From positions 197,237 to 261,236 of the forward strand of contig JNVV01000054.1 of NCBI GenBank assembly GCA_000733355.1: a DNA stretch of 64,000 nucleotides. Direction: 5' to 3'. A program made the position numbers and the translations under genes. Source of the DNA: Falciphora oryzae (taxonomy: Eukaryota; Ascomycota; Sordariomycetes; Magnaporthales; Magnaporthaceae). A model generated the notes under the pieces. It saw only the letters and a program-made list of their open reading frames with translations. It was not told the origin of the DNA and did no database searches. Position 1 is the stretch's first letter. Each line of letters starts with the position of its first letter. Below, one piece after another: positions 11,899-22,695 of the stretch.

Positions 11899-13023
11899 AT
11901 GAGCACCCCAAAGGCTGTCATCGTCCGCTTCAGCGGGCACCCTCGCGTGCAGTTTCAGGTCCTCGGCGACCTGGGAGAAGGTAGGCACCACATGGCCCTC
12001 CGCGTCCGCGCCATCGGAAACAGCCCCAATTTCTTGACCGGAAGAGACCTCGTGCTAAAGTTCGACAAGGAGGAGCGCTTCAACCCCAACTCTCCCCTCC
12101 GGAACGAGGCCGGAAACATCCCCGAGTTCCGGCGCGTCCGGGAAGCGCGCGGAAGGCGGTGCGCAAACGTGGCGCGCATGGCCCTGGACCTGACCGGCGT
12201 GCCCGAGGTCCGCGACCCGGCCACGGGGCAGATGGTGCCCCGCGACCTGCCCTGCACCATCTGGGAGCACTGCAACGTGGGCAACCTGATCGGCCTGATC
12301 GAGACGCCGGGCATGAAGGAGCTGACCGTCCCGGCCGTCGTCGGCGCCAAGGCCATGGCCGACCTCCTGACGGGCATCCACGCCGCGCTCGTGGCGCACC
12401 GCGACGTCGGCTTCTTCCACGGCGACCTCTGCTCTGCCAACGTCTTTGTCGACATTGGCCCGCGCGACGACCTCCCGACGTTCCTGCTGGGCGACTTTTG
12501 CGACGGAAAGGTCTTCCGCTCGGCGCGCGGCGGCCCGGAGCGGCGCGGCGCCGTCTTCGTCGAGGTCGCGCACCTGCGCAATAACGTCTACGCGGACCTG
12601 GCCGGTCTGGCCAGCGTCGGCGAGCGGGGGCTCTGGACGCAGATCCAGAACACGCTCGACGACGTGCTCGACCAGCTCTCTTTGGAGTCGGCAGACGCGA
12701 GCGGCGCAGACGTGGACGAGGTGGTCCGCGAGGCCGTCACCTTCCTGCTCAAGGTGCAGGAGCGGGCCGGCTGGAACCTCGAGCACGAGGCGCGCACGCT
12801 GCCGGGGTGGAGGTCGCCGCTCGACCGCTTCCTCGCCGCCGTCAGGGGCCAGTTCAGGAAGAACACGGGCGCGCCCGTGACGGAGCCGACAGACGATCGG
12901 GCCCGGGCCCAGGCGGGCTTCGTGTTCCGGCTGCCCCGGGGCTACCACGTCGCCGATACCTTCCCAGGCGATCCGGGCCTTGCGAATCCTGCGACCGCCA
13001 GGAAGCCCGCTGGCAGACGGTAA
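11899..13023 (+). CDS. Protein-kinase-like fold protein
   Basis: Intact single exon of 374 aa, taking ATG 11899 (MSTPKAV). An in-frame ATG at 11857 would add 14 residues. Kinase landmarks in order are LGDLGEGRHHMAL (glycine-rich-loop position), DLVLKF (the VAIK lysine), IWEHCNVGNL (hinge), FFHGDLCSANVFVD (catalytic loop HxDLxxxN) and FLLGDFCDGKVF, where DFG is replaced by DFC. Key Lys, Asp, Asn and the second Asp are present, so phosphotransfer is possible, although spacing is unlike standard Ser/Thr kinases. It may be one of the lineage-expanded fungal kinase-like proteins. Strong GC3 bias and no breaks suggest it is expressed. Substrate is unknown. Confidence 0.7.
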   Translation: MSTPKAVIVRFSGHPRVQFQVLGDLGEGRHHMALRVRAIGNSPNFLTGRDLVLKFDKEERFNPNSPLRNEAGNIPEFRRVREARGRRCANVARMALDLTGVPEVRDPATGQMVPRDLPCTIWEHCNVGNLIGLIETPGMKELTVPAVVGAKAMADLLTGIHAALVAHRDVGFFHGDLCSANVFVDIGPRDDLPTFLLGDFCDGKVFRSARGGPERRGAVFVEVAHLRNNVYADLAGLASVGERGLWTQIQNTLDDVLDQLSLESADASGADVDEVVREAVTFLLKVQERAGWNLEHEARTLPGWRSPLDRFLAAVRGQFRKNTGAPVTEPTDDRARAQAGFVFRLPRGYHVADTFPGDPGLANPATARKPAGRR

Positions 13024-13431
13024 GACAGCACGTAAAAGACCTCACGAAGCGTTACCTGGTAAGACAGTATGTAGAAGACCCCTTACGAAGCTCGTTGCCT
13101 TCGCACTTTAGCAATATGATGCACCACCTGGACACTCAAAGGTGAGGCCCCCCACCGTAGGAGCGAATCGCTCCTAGGCGGATTACATCCCTTTCCACAC
13201 AATATAAACCCACTTACACCCAATTGCACCATGAACGCCATATTGATATCGTACATTTTGTTGTAGGCGACTAGAACCTGCGTTCGCTTGGACTGCCCAC
13301 CATCTTCCACCATCAAACAAAATTTCCTATCTCTACATTGTAAAGCTCCAAGTATCGAAGCTAATTAATGATACAGCACAACGAACCTGGCATACAGCCC
13401 AACACAGATCCGTCCACGAACATCGCCCGCC

Positions 13432-14859
13432 TCAGAATACAAACTTGTCATCCTCCGGACCGCCCTGGTCCTCGTCGAGCGCCTCGGCGTACTCGATATC
13501 CAGCGTCGCAAACTTCTCGAGCCTTTCGGCCAGCTCGGGGTCGGTTGAGTTAAGGTCGTCCGTGCCGTTCTGCTGCAGCGATATGTCGAGCATGCTCTTC
13601 CAGGCGCCGCAATAGCTAATAGGGATCAGGTAGTATAGGTGAGAGATGACCGAGGTGATAACGCTATTGCAGTGGCCAACGCGTTTGCATGTGTGATTAG
13701 TGCCCAAGAACAGCAGACAAGGAGAGACGAGAGCCTGGAAAAAGAGAGGTGGATGGACTGACTTTCCCGCATTGCACTCCACGTTGGCAGACCCGAGGCA
13801 CTCGACCACATCGCCGGGCAGGTAGCTCGTCCTGCGCACAAGGCCACCGCTTAGCCAAAGCTCGGGCGGAGTGTGGCGGTAGTTGGGCAGGATGGGCGGC
13901 AGCTGCGGCACCACGTCGTTGAAGTGCGTCACGCGCGCTAGCCTCCCACTTCCCAAGCCATCAAGCCAGCGCACAAAGGCGCCGTCGCCCACCCACGGCG
14001 CGCCGTACGTGAACGTGTCGCCGACCACGCCGCGGCGGCGCAGCGACGCGCCGATCAGCGTCGCCACGGCGCCGCCCAGCGAGTGGCCCGTCACACGCAG
14101 CTCGTGGTTGGGGTACTCGTCCATGGCGTCCTCAACGGCCGCGCGGACGCGGGCCGCGATCTCGTCGTAGGCGTACATGAAGCCAGCGTGGACGTGGCAG
14201 CCGGGGCAGAACTCGCGGTCTACAGGGCGGGCGCGGAAGACGACGTCGGTGATGAAGTTCTGGACGGTGCGCGAGCCGCGGATCGAGACGACGAGGCTCC
14301 TGGTGTCTGGGTCGACGGCGAGGAAGCCTAGGATGTCCGTCACGAAGCCCCTGTTTTTTTTTCGAAGAGTCTGGATCAGAGCCATCCAGGGGGGAGCCCG
14401 GGGCCAAGGACAAAGCAACAGACTTACTGGAATGTGGCCGGGATGGTGGCGTTGCGCCCGGGGCAGACTTCACCCCTGCAAAAGACTGCATCGGCTTTGT
14501 GAGTGACGGACGCTGGCTAACCTCGGGGGTTTTTCTGGCATAGGATAAACGTACCTGGATCGCCGATCTTCTGGTTGGGCGCACAGTAGGCCGCACCGGC
14601 GTATTTGGCGAACAGCAGCAGGTCATCAAACTCCAAGGAGCTGACTTACGCAGCTGAAGGTATTGGGCAGTTTGTGGAACAGGTTAGCAGGAGTCTGAGC
14701 CGAACTTGCGAGCAAATGTGACTTACCTCTGCCGTTCAGCTCTTTGCCGTTCAACTAATGAGCTACCGTCAAGGCGCCATATTCGGCGGCAGGCACAAGC
14801 ACGGCGGAGCGGACGACCCCGAAAGCCAGCGCAGCGAGATATGCGGAGAAAGGTTTCAT
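13432..14859 (-). CDS. Secreted class 3 lipase (five exons)
   Basis: My gene model has exons 14767-14859, 14555-14630, 14428-14485, 13763-14350 and 13432-13663. All junctions are GT-AG and keep frame, giving 348 aa. The N-terminus (MKPFSAYLAALAFGVVRSA) is a signal peptide. VFCRGEVCP supplies a likely disulfide pair. Catalytic residues are visible: the nucleophile in GHSLGG (about residue 166), Asp in THFNDVVPQLP, and His in VISHLYY. Fungal class 3 lipases hydrolyse triacylglycerols outside the cell. The first intron (136 bp) is the least certain; without it a TAG would interrupt the leader. The C-terminal tail (DEDQGGPEDDKFVF) is acidic. Confidence 0.85.
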
Positions 14860-15431
14860 GATACAGAAGGAAGGTAAGGGCTTCAATGGGAATAGAGGAG
14901 AGGATAGCCAGCAAGAACGGTTGCCACGACTCTCCAGCTATCTTGATGGTCTTTTTATACCCGGATTTTCTACCTAGTTTGTGGGAATGTTAGGTGAACC
15001 TATCAACAATCGGAGGAAATTAAACATGGTCATCTCCGGTAGTGTCCCCGGAGGTATCCCGAAGGCCCCTGAACGTCCCTGGAGCCGCATATTCTTTCCA
15101 GCTCGACATTGCTCTCGGAGAGACGCGTCTGACCTGCAAGGCGCACTAGTGATGCTGTAAAAACACAAGTCAAATTGTATGGTTAGTAGCAATATACCCC
15201 CGTCTAGCCTAGGCTATGACATGTACCACCTAGAGATATTGCGACAGTCTATCACGATGGATACAAGCGAGGAGAACTAAAACATGCAATAGAATTCTAG
15301 GCAAGGAAAGAGATACAAGAAGCAAAAAGTGTTGTTTTGGGAGAAGAAAAAACAGAGATACTGAAAAACACGACCAGAAAAAAGAAAAACGCCCGCTAAA
15401 GCCCAGAAGAAGTAACAAAAGAAATCGTGGC

Positions 15432-16019
15432 TCATAGCATGCACCTCATTCCCTCCTTGACACCGACAGCCGAGGGCCTCTTACATCCAATCATGCCGCA
15501 GGCAGCAAGAGCAGGGTCCGCAGCCTCTTCCTCCTCTCCGTGCTCCTCCTCAAGAGGAGCGTCCTCGTCGCTTGCTTCCACCGCACCCTCTTCCTGGACG
15601 TCCCGGCGGCAGGCACCAGGGCCGCAGCAGTAAGGAACGTTTGGGGTCTTGACGTAGCGCGCCTCAATCATGCTGGCGTCCTCATACTGTGCGTCGACCG
15701 CATCCTCCTCCCTCGGGTCCTGCCTCAGTTGGAAATCCTGGAGATAGGCTCTGTGGCCGCTGTTGGGGGAGAAGCCGACGTTTGCCGTCTTGACGTAGCG
15801 CGCCTCGATCATGCTGGCGTCCTCGTCCTGCTGCTGTTGCTGTTGCTCCTGTTGGGCGTCCTGGAGATAGTTGCTGTGGCCGCTTTTGATGGAGTAGCCG
15901 ATGTTTGACGTCTTGACGTAGCGCGCCTCGATCGCTCCCGCTGCCGAGGACCGCACGGGCGCGGCGGCGGCGCGGGCGGCGAGAAGGCCGAAGAGGACTT
16001 GGGCGACGGCGAGCTGCAT
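15432..16019 (-). CDS. Secreted precursor-like protein with three EARYVKT repeats
   Basis: 195 aa from ATG 16019. An upstream in-frame ATG (16124) would place a His run before the signal peptide and is unlikely. Signal peptide MQLAVAQVLFGLLAARAAAA. Then come three repeats starting IEARYVKT at about residues 30, 71 and 108. They continue SNIGYSIKSGH, ANVGFSPNSGH and PNVPYCCGPGACRR, separated by acidic spacers (DEDASM, YEDASM) and a Gln run. The tail is Glu-rich, with CGMIGCKR and a final RCML. Repeated cores behind a signal peptide and acidic spacers resemble fungal Kex2-processed or ribosomal-peptide precursors, but dibasic sites flank only the last segments. No tailoring gene is next to it. 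Function is unknown. Confidence 0.65.
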   Translation of the reverse strand: MQLAVAQVLFGLLAARAAAAPVRSSAAGAIEARYVKTSNIGYSIKSGHSNYLQDAQQEQQQQQQDEDASMIEARYVKTANVGFSPNSGHRAYLQDFQLRQDPREEDAVDAQYEDASMIEARYVKTPNVPYCCGPGACRRDVQEEGAVEASDEDAPLEEEHGEEEEAADPALAACGMIGCKRPSAVGVKEGMRCML

Positions 16020-16419
16020 CTTTGCCGATATATGGGTGGTTTCTTGTGCGTGGGGACGTTGGGCAGGATGATGATGGTGATGGTGGTGATGATGGTGATG
16101 ATGATGAGGATAGGGGAAGGTCAAACTGGTCGGGGGCTTGGCGAAGGATATTTATCTCCATCTGGACTCGGCACGGGGCTCTTGTCGGGGCTTGGCTTTG
16201 CGAGCCGAGCCAATAGACGTACCCATTCCTGCTGCCTTGTCCTATCCCTGTTTCATGGAAAGCGAAGGGTCTTTCTTACAGTTATCGAGTTTTGTCGCGC
16301 ATATCTTTCGCGGTCCTTGGAACTATCTTCGACTTCGTGTAATAGCACAAAAACAATAAGGAAAAGCGTAAAGAAGCAGTCGGCGCCGGCTGGTTGGTTA
16401 AACGCTTCCTGAAGCTTCT

Positions 16420-16462
16420 TGTAACAGGCCTTGGTCCTACTATAGCCAGCTACAGCAGTGTC
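16420..16462 (-). repeat. Family A repeat, terminal fragment at assembly gap
   Basis: Begins TGTAACAGGCC and matches the start of the minus-oriented copy at 48897. It is cut off by the run of N at 16463-16500, so the gap probably lies in this repeat. Confidence 0.75.
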
Positions 16463-16500
16463 NNNNNNNNNNNNNNNNNNNNNNNNNNNNNNNNNNNNNN
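16463..16500. other. Assembly gap (N)
   Basis: Run of N bases. The real length is unknown. Confidence 0.99.
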
Positions 16501-16544
16501 ATCGTCGAGTTGGATGGCCCTCTTTTTTGGGAGAAACGTGGCCT

Positions 16545-18038
16545 TCATGTAATTACAAGTTGACCGCTAACCAGAGGCGGCGGAGGCGCCCTCTCGTTGT
16601 TCTCATCCTTCCCTCCTTCGTACTCGGCACTCTGCAGGTCGTCATCACGAACCCCTATTGCCCCATTATAGGGGTAGATCTCGGGCCCATCGTAGCGTTT
16701 CCGCGTCCATTTGACCGTCCACGTGTACATCCGAGCCCCCAGGTTTTTCATCATTCTCCGAATGAGCTCTTTGCGATATGGACGACCCCGTTTGTAGCAG
16801 ATCCCGCGCTTGCAGCCACAGTGGCAGGCCATGTGGATGATGGACCCGCGCCACGTTATCTTCTCGATCGGGTTGCCGTCGGCAGAGAGGTAGTAGTAGC
16901 CGCCGTTGATGTTGGGATTAAGCGGCAGCTGCCAAACCCGCGCGGCCCACTCCACTATCGCATCCATCTCTTTCCTGCGATATTGGTCGATGTCGAAATC
17001 GATAGTAAGCGTCCTCAGCTCCGGGAGGTTGACGAACTTGCGGCCCCAGGGCCCTTGGAACTCGGCATCGTCCTCCAGTAGCTCGAAGCGCAGACCGGGT
17101 GGCATCCAGGCCGGGCGCCCCGTCGGCGACCCTCCCTGTTTTAGCGCTTGCTCCAGGGTGAAGTCTTTGGAAAGCTCCATGGCTTCCTCCATGTCGCTTT
17201 GCGCGCCGAAAGGGTTGATCACCATCTGTTCCGGCACAAAGCAACCGTCCATCCCAGACTTGGGGATGGTGAAGCGGAGGTGCTGCAGCTTGAGGAACGG
17301 GGGCGGGTGGCGATGTCCAAGCAGGTAGTCGTCGTTCGGGAAGCCCGGGTGGCCGAAGATGCGCGCGCTCCGGAACCTTTGCTCCCACTCGATCCTTTCG
17401 CGTGACCACGAGTCCAAGGCTCTCCCAGCGAAGCCAGGTGGGTACCAGCGCTCTGGGTCGAACTCGATCCCAAACCCGAGGTTGAAAGGGTGCCACGGCC
17501 CCGTCCACCACCACCAGCAGCGCTCAGTCTGGAAGCAGAACGGGCGCGCCTCGACGAAGGCGCGGCGACACGAGGCGAGCAGGCTGATGGAGAGGACGGG
17601 GCGGCCGCGGTAGCCGGGCCGGCACCAAGACAGCTCATCGTCCAGGTAGAAAGTCGTGCCGTTGGGGCCGCGCAATTCGTCGAGGTCGTCGGGAAGGTCT
17701 GAGTCTGCATTGTCGTCGTGGCCGCTCTGTTCGCGGAAGTCGTGATCCCAGTAAGCGTCCAAGTAGTGGATAAGACCGTTATCGGATGGTGTCCAGCCGT
17801 TCTCCCTGCCGTAGATCAAGATAGTAGGTGTCAAGGCATAGCGGAAAATTTCGAGCCGAATTTCCGCCGGGATAGTGCCGTTGAAGAGAGGCGAACCGTT
17901 TTGGGAATCGACCTCCCAGGAGTTGGCAAGCGAGTCGAGAGTGTTGTGCATCGTGCGATTGCTGGGCAGACAACTTAGGTAGTAGGTTGGCTGGATGCGC
18001 CACTGGAGCTGGCCGGAAGCGTTGATAAAATGGAGCAA
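16545..18038 (-). CDS. F-box/DUF7730-like fungal protein
   Basis: Intact 497-aa frame. ATG 17951 (MHNTLDSLAN) is an equally good start. FNGTIPAEIRLEIFRYAL resembles the LPxEIRxxIYxxxL opening of fungal F-box-like/DUF7730 proteins. It is followed by LLASCRRAFVEARPFCF, the usual second conserved block, and late HLRFTIP and LRTLTIDFDID segments. These proteins are usually uncharacterised and may recruit partners to ubiquitin ligases. The Trp-rich run ERCWWWWTGPW and a CHCGCKRGICYKR cluster are unusual. The 3' end lies only about 45 bp from an assembly gap, so the C-terminus should be read with care. Confidence 0.6.
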   Translation of the reverse strand: MLHFINASGQLQWRIQPTYYLSCLPSNRTMHNTLDSLANSWEVDSQNGSPLFNGTIPAEIRLEIFRYALTPTILIYGRENGWTPSDNGLIHYLDAYWDHDFREQSGHDDNADSDLPDDLDELRGPNGTTFYLDDELSWCRPGYRGRPVLSISLLASCRRAFVEARPFCFQTERCWWWWTGPWHPFNLGFGIEFDPERWYPPGFAGRALDSWSRERIEWEQRFRSARIFGHPGFPNDDYLLGHRHPPPFLKLQHLRFTIPKSGMDGCFVPEQMVINPFGAQSDMEEAMELSKDFTLEQALKQGGSPTGRPAWMPPGLRFELLEDDAEFQGPWGRKFVNLPELRTLTIDFDIDQYRRKEMDAIVEWAARVWQLPLNPNINGGYYYLSADGNPIEKITWRGSIIHMACHCGCKRGICYKRGRPYRKELIRRMMKNLGARMYTWTVKWTRKRYDGPEIYPYNGAIGVRDDDLQSAEYEGGKDENNERAPPPPLVSGQLVIT

Positions 18039-18325
18039 ACACGTGCAAATCCCTCTACTCTGGATCGCTCTTCCATTTCGTCAAGTTGGTTCAGCATCAG
18101 TGTTTTATCATTGTGATGCGGGTACGACCGCGTCGATTGTTGGAAGGTAGGGGTGAAGTTTCCATGGATCGTGAAGCCGCGCCGATTTGTGCTGCAGCGC
18201 GCAACGGAGCCGAGCGGAAGACGCGACGACGGAGAAATGACATCACGTCGTTTCCTTTTAAATCCAATCCATTCGAGGAGCGGAATGGAAGCCCCAGGGA
18301 TCTTCTATGCATCTTCCGATACAAA

Positions 18326-18568
18326 ATGTGGCTTAAACCTGGTCCTCTGTCTGCTTTTCGAGCTCCGATAACTGCAGCCAAACTCTCTCGAACATCGAGC
18401 CTCAAATACTCGAGCATCACGAACACGCGCCAACACGCCACAAGACTGACAACTGCAACAAGATCCATATCCACGAGCCCAATTCCAAGAAAGATGTCGG
18501 TCAAAGGTGGAAAAGATGGCGCCTTCCAGCCCGTTAAGTGTTACGACCAGCATGCAGGCACCCCTTGA
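18326..18568 (+). CDS. Small ORF with mitochondrial-type leader, possibly a truncated first exon
   Basis: 80 aa. The first 55 residues lack acidic residues and are rich in Arg, Ser and Thr (for example TRLTTATRSISTSPIPRK), like a mitochondrial presequence. MSVKGGKDGAFQPVKCYDQ follows. I do not recognise the mature part. It stops just before repeat-like DNA at about 18600, so it may be the surviving first exon of a gene cut by that element. Confidence 0.3.
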   Translation: MWLKPGPLSAFRAPITAAKLSRTSSLKYSSITNTRQHATRLTTATRSISTSPIPRKMSVKGGKDGAFQPVKCYDQHAGTP

Positions 18569-18599
18569 AGAGAGGGAAAGGGGGCCACCTCTACCCCGC

Positions 18600-19150
18600 A
18601 CACCCAGGCGAGAAGAACAGGAGCCACGTGACAAGGTCACGTGACCCCGAGTGATCACCTCGATCGCCTGGTGAGCATTCGATCACCTCAGTCACCAAAT
18701 GAGCAAAGTGAGCAAAGCGCTCACCCAGGAAGCGAAGTGATCGAAAACTTTGTAAAAACAGACGATAAGTACATAAAGGGAGGATTTCCTACCGTTCTAA
18801 GATAGTTCTTAACTAAAGCTTCGGCATCAGTCAACCTAAGTTAGCTCCCAAGTAACCTTAGGGCAAGCAATCAGACCGTTACCTTCTAGCACCCAGTTCA
18901 CCCTGAAGCAGGCGCTAGAGTTACTGTCCAGTCCACCCCTGAGGCGCCCTACTTTAGGAGCAGAACCCCTGATTGTAACATTAAGGGCCTGATCGGCCGG
19001 TACAGGTGCCAAGAGACAGGGGGTTTTTATTTTATCTGGACGCGCCTTGCCTTTTTTAGTAGGGGATCCGCAGCCAAATTGGGGCACGACTGTCCGTACC
19101 GGCAAGAACAGGATCACAGGGATTAGAGGGAGGTACCCAACTTGCAGGGA
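18600..19150. mobile_element. LTR-like decayed sequence
   Basis: No gene. Contains CACGTGAC palindromes (18625-18650), repeated gatcacctc words and polypurine/polypyrimidine patches, as seen in LTRs. I could not define termini or a target duplication. Confidence 0.3.
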
Positions 19151-19356
19151 GTTGTTTGAGGCCAAAACTAAGCCAAATTAGTACTAGTTGCCCAGCAAAA
19201 TTGGCTCAAACCCTTGTTCTTGTGCAGGTGCCGTGCCGGCGAGCAAATGGGCGATACGGTAACCTGTGCGTGGCGAAGGCGGGGTTCTTTTGTGCTGAAA
19301 TGACTGCCAGTTTATTAGCAAAACGAAGCTATTCACAACAACGCCATGGAATCTGA

Positions 19357-19641
19357 TGTAACAAGGGGTCAAAGACGGCTTGGAGAAGGATCTCTATATT
19401 GCAGATAATCTTTCTATGGGCTCAAGAGATGCTTGAGGAAGAAGGAATCTTTCATGGAGGACATAGGAGATGGCAGGGTTTATATAAACCACCCTGTGAT
19501 CCGTGCGAAGTATTGAGTATATGATTCACACTGCCCCTCCGGCCTTCGGCCTTTGGGCCTCGGGGCCGTTGGGCACCTATACCGGTTCCCGGACCTTCTG
19601 TGGGGCCGATTAGGTGAGTCCACAGGTTCTTCCGTGTGACA
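19357..19641 (-). mobile_element. Solo LTR, family LTR1 (reverse orientation)
   Basis: About 285 bp, TGTAACAAGGGG...CCGTGTGACA on the plus strand. It is the inverted counterpart of the LTR at 53428-53722 and shares several long blocks with it, such as AGGGTTTATATAAACC (there GGGTCTATATAAACCC). No target duplication is visible (TCTGA versus GTTGG). It abuts the LINE fragment directly, so one side was probably lost by recombination. Confidence 0.75.
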
Positions 19642-20885
19642 GTTGGATACGGCTGGGTAATACACCAAGCCGGCCAACGCAAACTTTCCGGGCACGGCCG
19701 GCTGGCGCATCCGGCGGAAGTTTTCGACGGCGAAGCGGAAGGGGCCCGCATGGGCCTCCGCAAAGCCGTTTGGAACTTCCGCAACTGCACTTTCTACCTG
19801 TGCCTCGATAACACCTCGGCGGCTAATAGCTGCTTAAGTACGGCCCCCGACAGTTCACAAGGGGCCTTTAAGGAGGTCCGTTGCTTTATGGATAAACACC
19901 GGGTCCACGTTCGCTGGTCCCCGGGCCATACGAGAATCCCCGGGAACGAAAAGGCCGATGCCGAAGCAAAGTTGGGATCGGCTGTGCCGATACCCCAGCA
20001 CTCCAAGCCAACGGTGGCCGGAGTAAAGGCTTTAGCCCGGAAATTGGCCCGAAACGCCCGAAACGCATGGTTTAACAATAACCTCCCGGAACGGTACAGG
20101 GCTATAGGCCTCCCGCCGGCACCTCAACACACGCCTAACGCGTTACAACTGCACCGGAAGGTACTGCAACGGCTAATAGCCGCACGCACAGGGCACGGGG
20201 ACTTCGACTTGTACCACCGAAAGTTCCAGCACGAAGACGATAACCCGTGCCGCTGCGGAAGAAACAAGTCCCCCTCCCACCCTGTATATTGCAGGTTGGC
20301 TAGCGCGGCAGAAAACAAGTGGCCTATAGCGGACCCCTCCCCGGCTTTCGATAGGCCCGGGTACTGGAAACGGCTATTGCAAAAGCCTTCCCTTTTTGCC
20401 TCGTTCGCCGAGGTTACTAACTATTACACTATCGCTGGGCGGTAGTAATAGCGTTTAAAAAGCCCGCATACAACCTATTTCCTTTTTCCCTCTGCACTTT
20501 TCACCTTTCCCTTTGTACTATTAGGACCAACAGTAGGCTCGTTGGTCCCCCGTATCTCCAGCCGGGCCCGGGGGTCCCGAGGACCCCCCCGCCCAAACCC
20601 GGCCTCACCCCCTTTCCCGGCACACCCGCCGGCCGACAGCATCACTACCAACAGCAGCGCTTACAGCGCCCAGGCGTTTACTCGCCCTTTTGCCGATTGC
20701 CCGCTCACCAACAAGGAGCGCCGGAATGCGGCCCGAACTCCGTGTGCCTTCGGGTTCAAATCTGTTAGCCCCTCGATAGCAACATGTAGCCTAGTGTCAA
20801 GCTTAGGTAGCGCTAGCACGTCATATGCCCCTTGGGAGGCAGGGACTGGTAGATCCCGACTTTCTGACGTTAAAAAGACTCTCTC
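19642..20885 (+). mobile_element. Tad1-like LINE, 5'-truncated copy 1
   Basis: An open frame at 19636-20445 encodes a retroelement RNase H domain (GYGWVIHQAG, AEVFDGEAEGARMGL, LCLDNTSAAN, VRWSPGHTRIPGNEKADAEAK) and the C-terminal zinc-like PCRCGRNKSPSHPVYC. These features place it at the ORF2 end of a Tad1-type non-LTR retrotransposon. RNase H residues (Asp, Glu, Asp, His/Asp of GHxxxxGNExAD) are present except for the lost first strand. About 440 bp of 3' UTR follow, ending in a TC-rich tail that joins a 5S rRNA fragment. Reverse transcriptase and endonuclease are absent, so it cannot move by itself. Confidence 0.85.
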
Positions 20886-20974
20886 TCTCCCCCAATAGCA
20901 CGGCCCGGATACGCCAAGGCCGAACTAGTACTCAGGTGGGTGACCACTGGGGAATCCTCGGTGTTGTATGTTTT
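20886..20974 (+). pseudogene. 5S rRNA gene, 3' fragment
   Basis: The sequence from about ctcccccaatagcac onward, through GAACTAGTACTCAGGTGGG and TGACCACTGGGGAATCC to GTTGTATG and TTTT, matches the 3' two-thirds of fungal 5S rRNA, including the conserved stem and the Pol III T-run. The 5' third is replaced by the LINE tail. It lacks a complete internal promoter and is dead. Confidence 0.75.
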
Positions 20975-21346
20975 GCCTGCTGTAGCTTTTTTATTTTATT
21001 TTTGCGCCCAGTGGGTGGCGGCATTTATTCCCGTGAGCCAATGACGTGAATGTGAAGAATCAATCGTGGATCAGGAGGAAGCAATCCATCTGGAGATGTG
21101 GCAGACAGGAGCCAAGGGCCAAGTCCTATCAGGATACAGTCCGTGCACTGAACCTCACGCCATGCACAACGGCATAGAACTTAGGTTACAGCCAAGCCGT
21201 TTGCCATAGAAGTTCGTCTGTTGGTGCGGGTATATCAGACGGGTGCATTTGTCGTCACATAAAATCCTCAGCATTCGGCTGAGGAAATATCCTCTCATTT
21301 CCTCTCTCACCCCGCTGGACTTGATCACACGAAACGAAAAATCCAG

Positions 21347-22618
21347 ATGGGAGATTCGGCGACAATGGAAAACCAACCTCACCGCTTGACGCCGGCGGAA
21401 TGCGTCATTTGCAATGCTCTCGCGAAGATCATCGCTCTTCCGCCTAAACGCGATCTTGCTGTCGACGCGCCTTTTAGCGTGCCGGACTGCGGGCGCCATC
21501 AAGTGCTTATTGATATGATCCTACCGTGGCACACGCCCGATCACACCCTTGAGTTCAACAAGAGCGGCGGCGAGCCTTGGTTCCGCCACAGCACCCAGCG
21601 TCCGTGGTTGACTCTTGTCCCTCCTCATCCGCCCCTGCCCGACGGCGGCGGCTCGTGGGGCGTTGGCAGGATTGTGGATGCGAACTGGACCGATCTGGAG
21701 GTCCTGCGCGGATTTTTGGACAACTGCAGGCGCACTCACGGCGTGCTCTGCGAGTCGACCGTGCTCGAGCCTGGCGAGGCCAAGCCCAGGCCGAGGTGGC
21801 TTATCGACGTCACAAAGCAATGTCTCGTCGATGGCGGCGCTGCCGCGGGAGCGTACACGCAGCTCAGCTATGTGCGCGGCAAGCCCAGCACCAAGTACAT
21901 TTGTGCAACCAAGGCCAACGTCGCGGAGCTGCAGACACCAGGCGCGCTCGAGGGCGAGGATGTGCTGCCCAAAACTTGGCGTGACGCAATTCACCTCACC
22001 CGTCTACTCGGAATTCCGAACCTGTGGATCGATTTGCTTTGCGTGGTGCAGGACGATACACCGCACGCGAGGCGCGAGCTCCGGAAGTCGGCGTACATCT
22101 GCAACGGCGCCGAACTGCTGATAGCCGCCATGGACGGGCTCGACGCGCACCACGGGATCCCGGGAATCCAGGAGCTGCCCGGGGCGCAGCCGCGGACACT
22201 TTCTACGCCGCAAAAGCATGTCTACCGTTTCGCCACTCCAGACGGCCTGCACGAATCTGCCGTGGTGGGTTATGAACCACCCCGGACGCAAGCCTGGTTT
22301 CGGCAGCGCCAGGGACCGGGAGGGCCGCGCTGGCGTGCACGGGCGTGGTGCGGTGGAGTCGAATGGGCCGTCTCACGACGGGCCTTGATATTCGACGGTG
22401 GCAGAGCGTGTTGGAGTTGTGAGTCGTTTCCGGATTGGGGCCTGGGTTCCGAGGCCGGTTTTATGCACAAGCAGACATTCTGGGTCGGCGACGTCGCGCA
22501 CATGCGGGAGGACAACGCCCATGTTTGCAGCGAGACGTACGGATGCAGGATGGGCCGGCGGGTCGAGCACGACGTCGCAGACCAGGACGACACCCTGTGG
22601 GAGGATCTTGGCGACGGG

Positions 22619-22695
<77 letters not shown>

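Noticed and set aside
16020..16124. N-terminal poly-His extension of the repeat protein
   Set aside because: It would bury the signal peptide. The GATGGT repeat is better read as 5' UTR, and the second ATG gives a proper secreted start.
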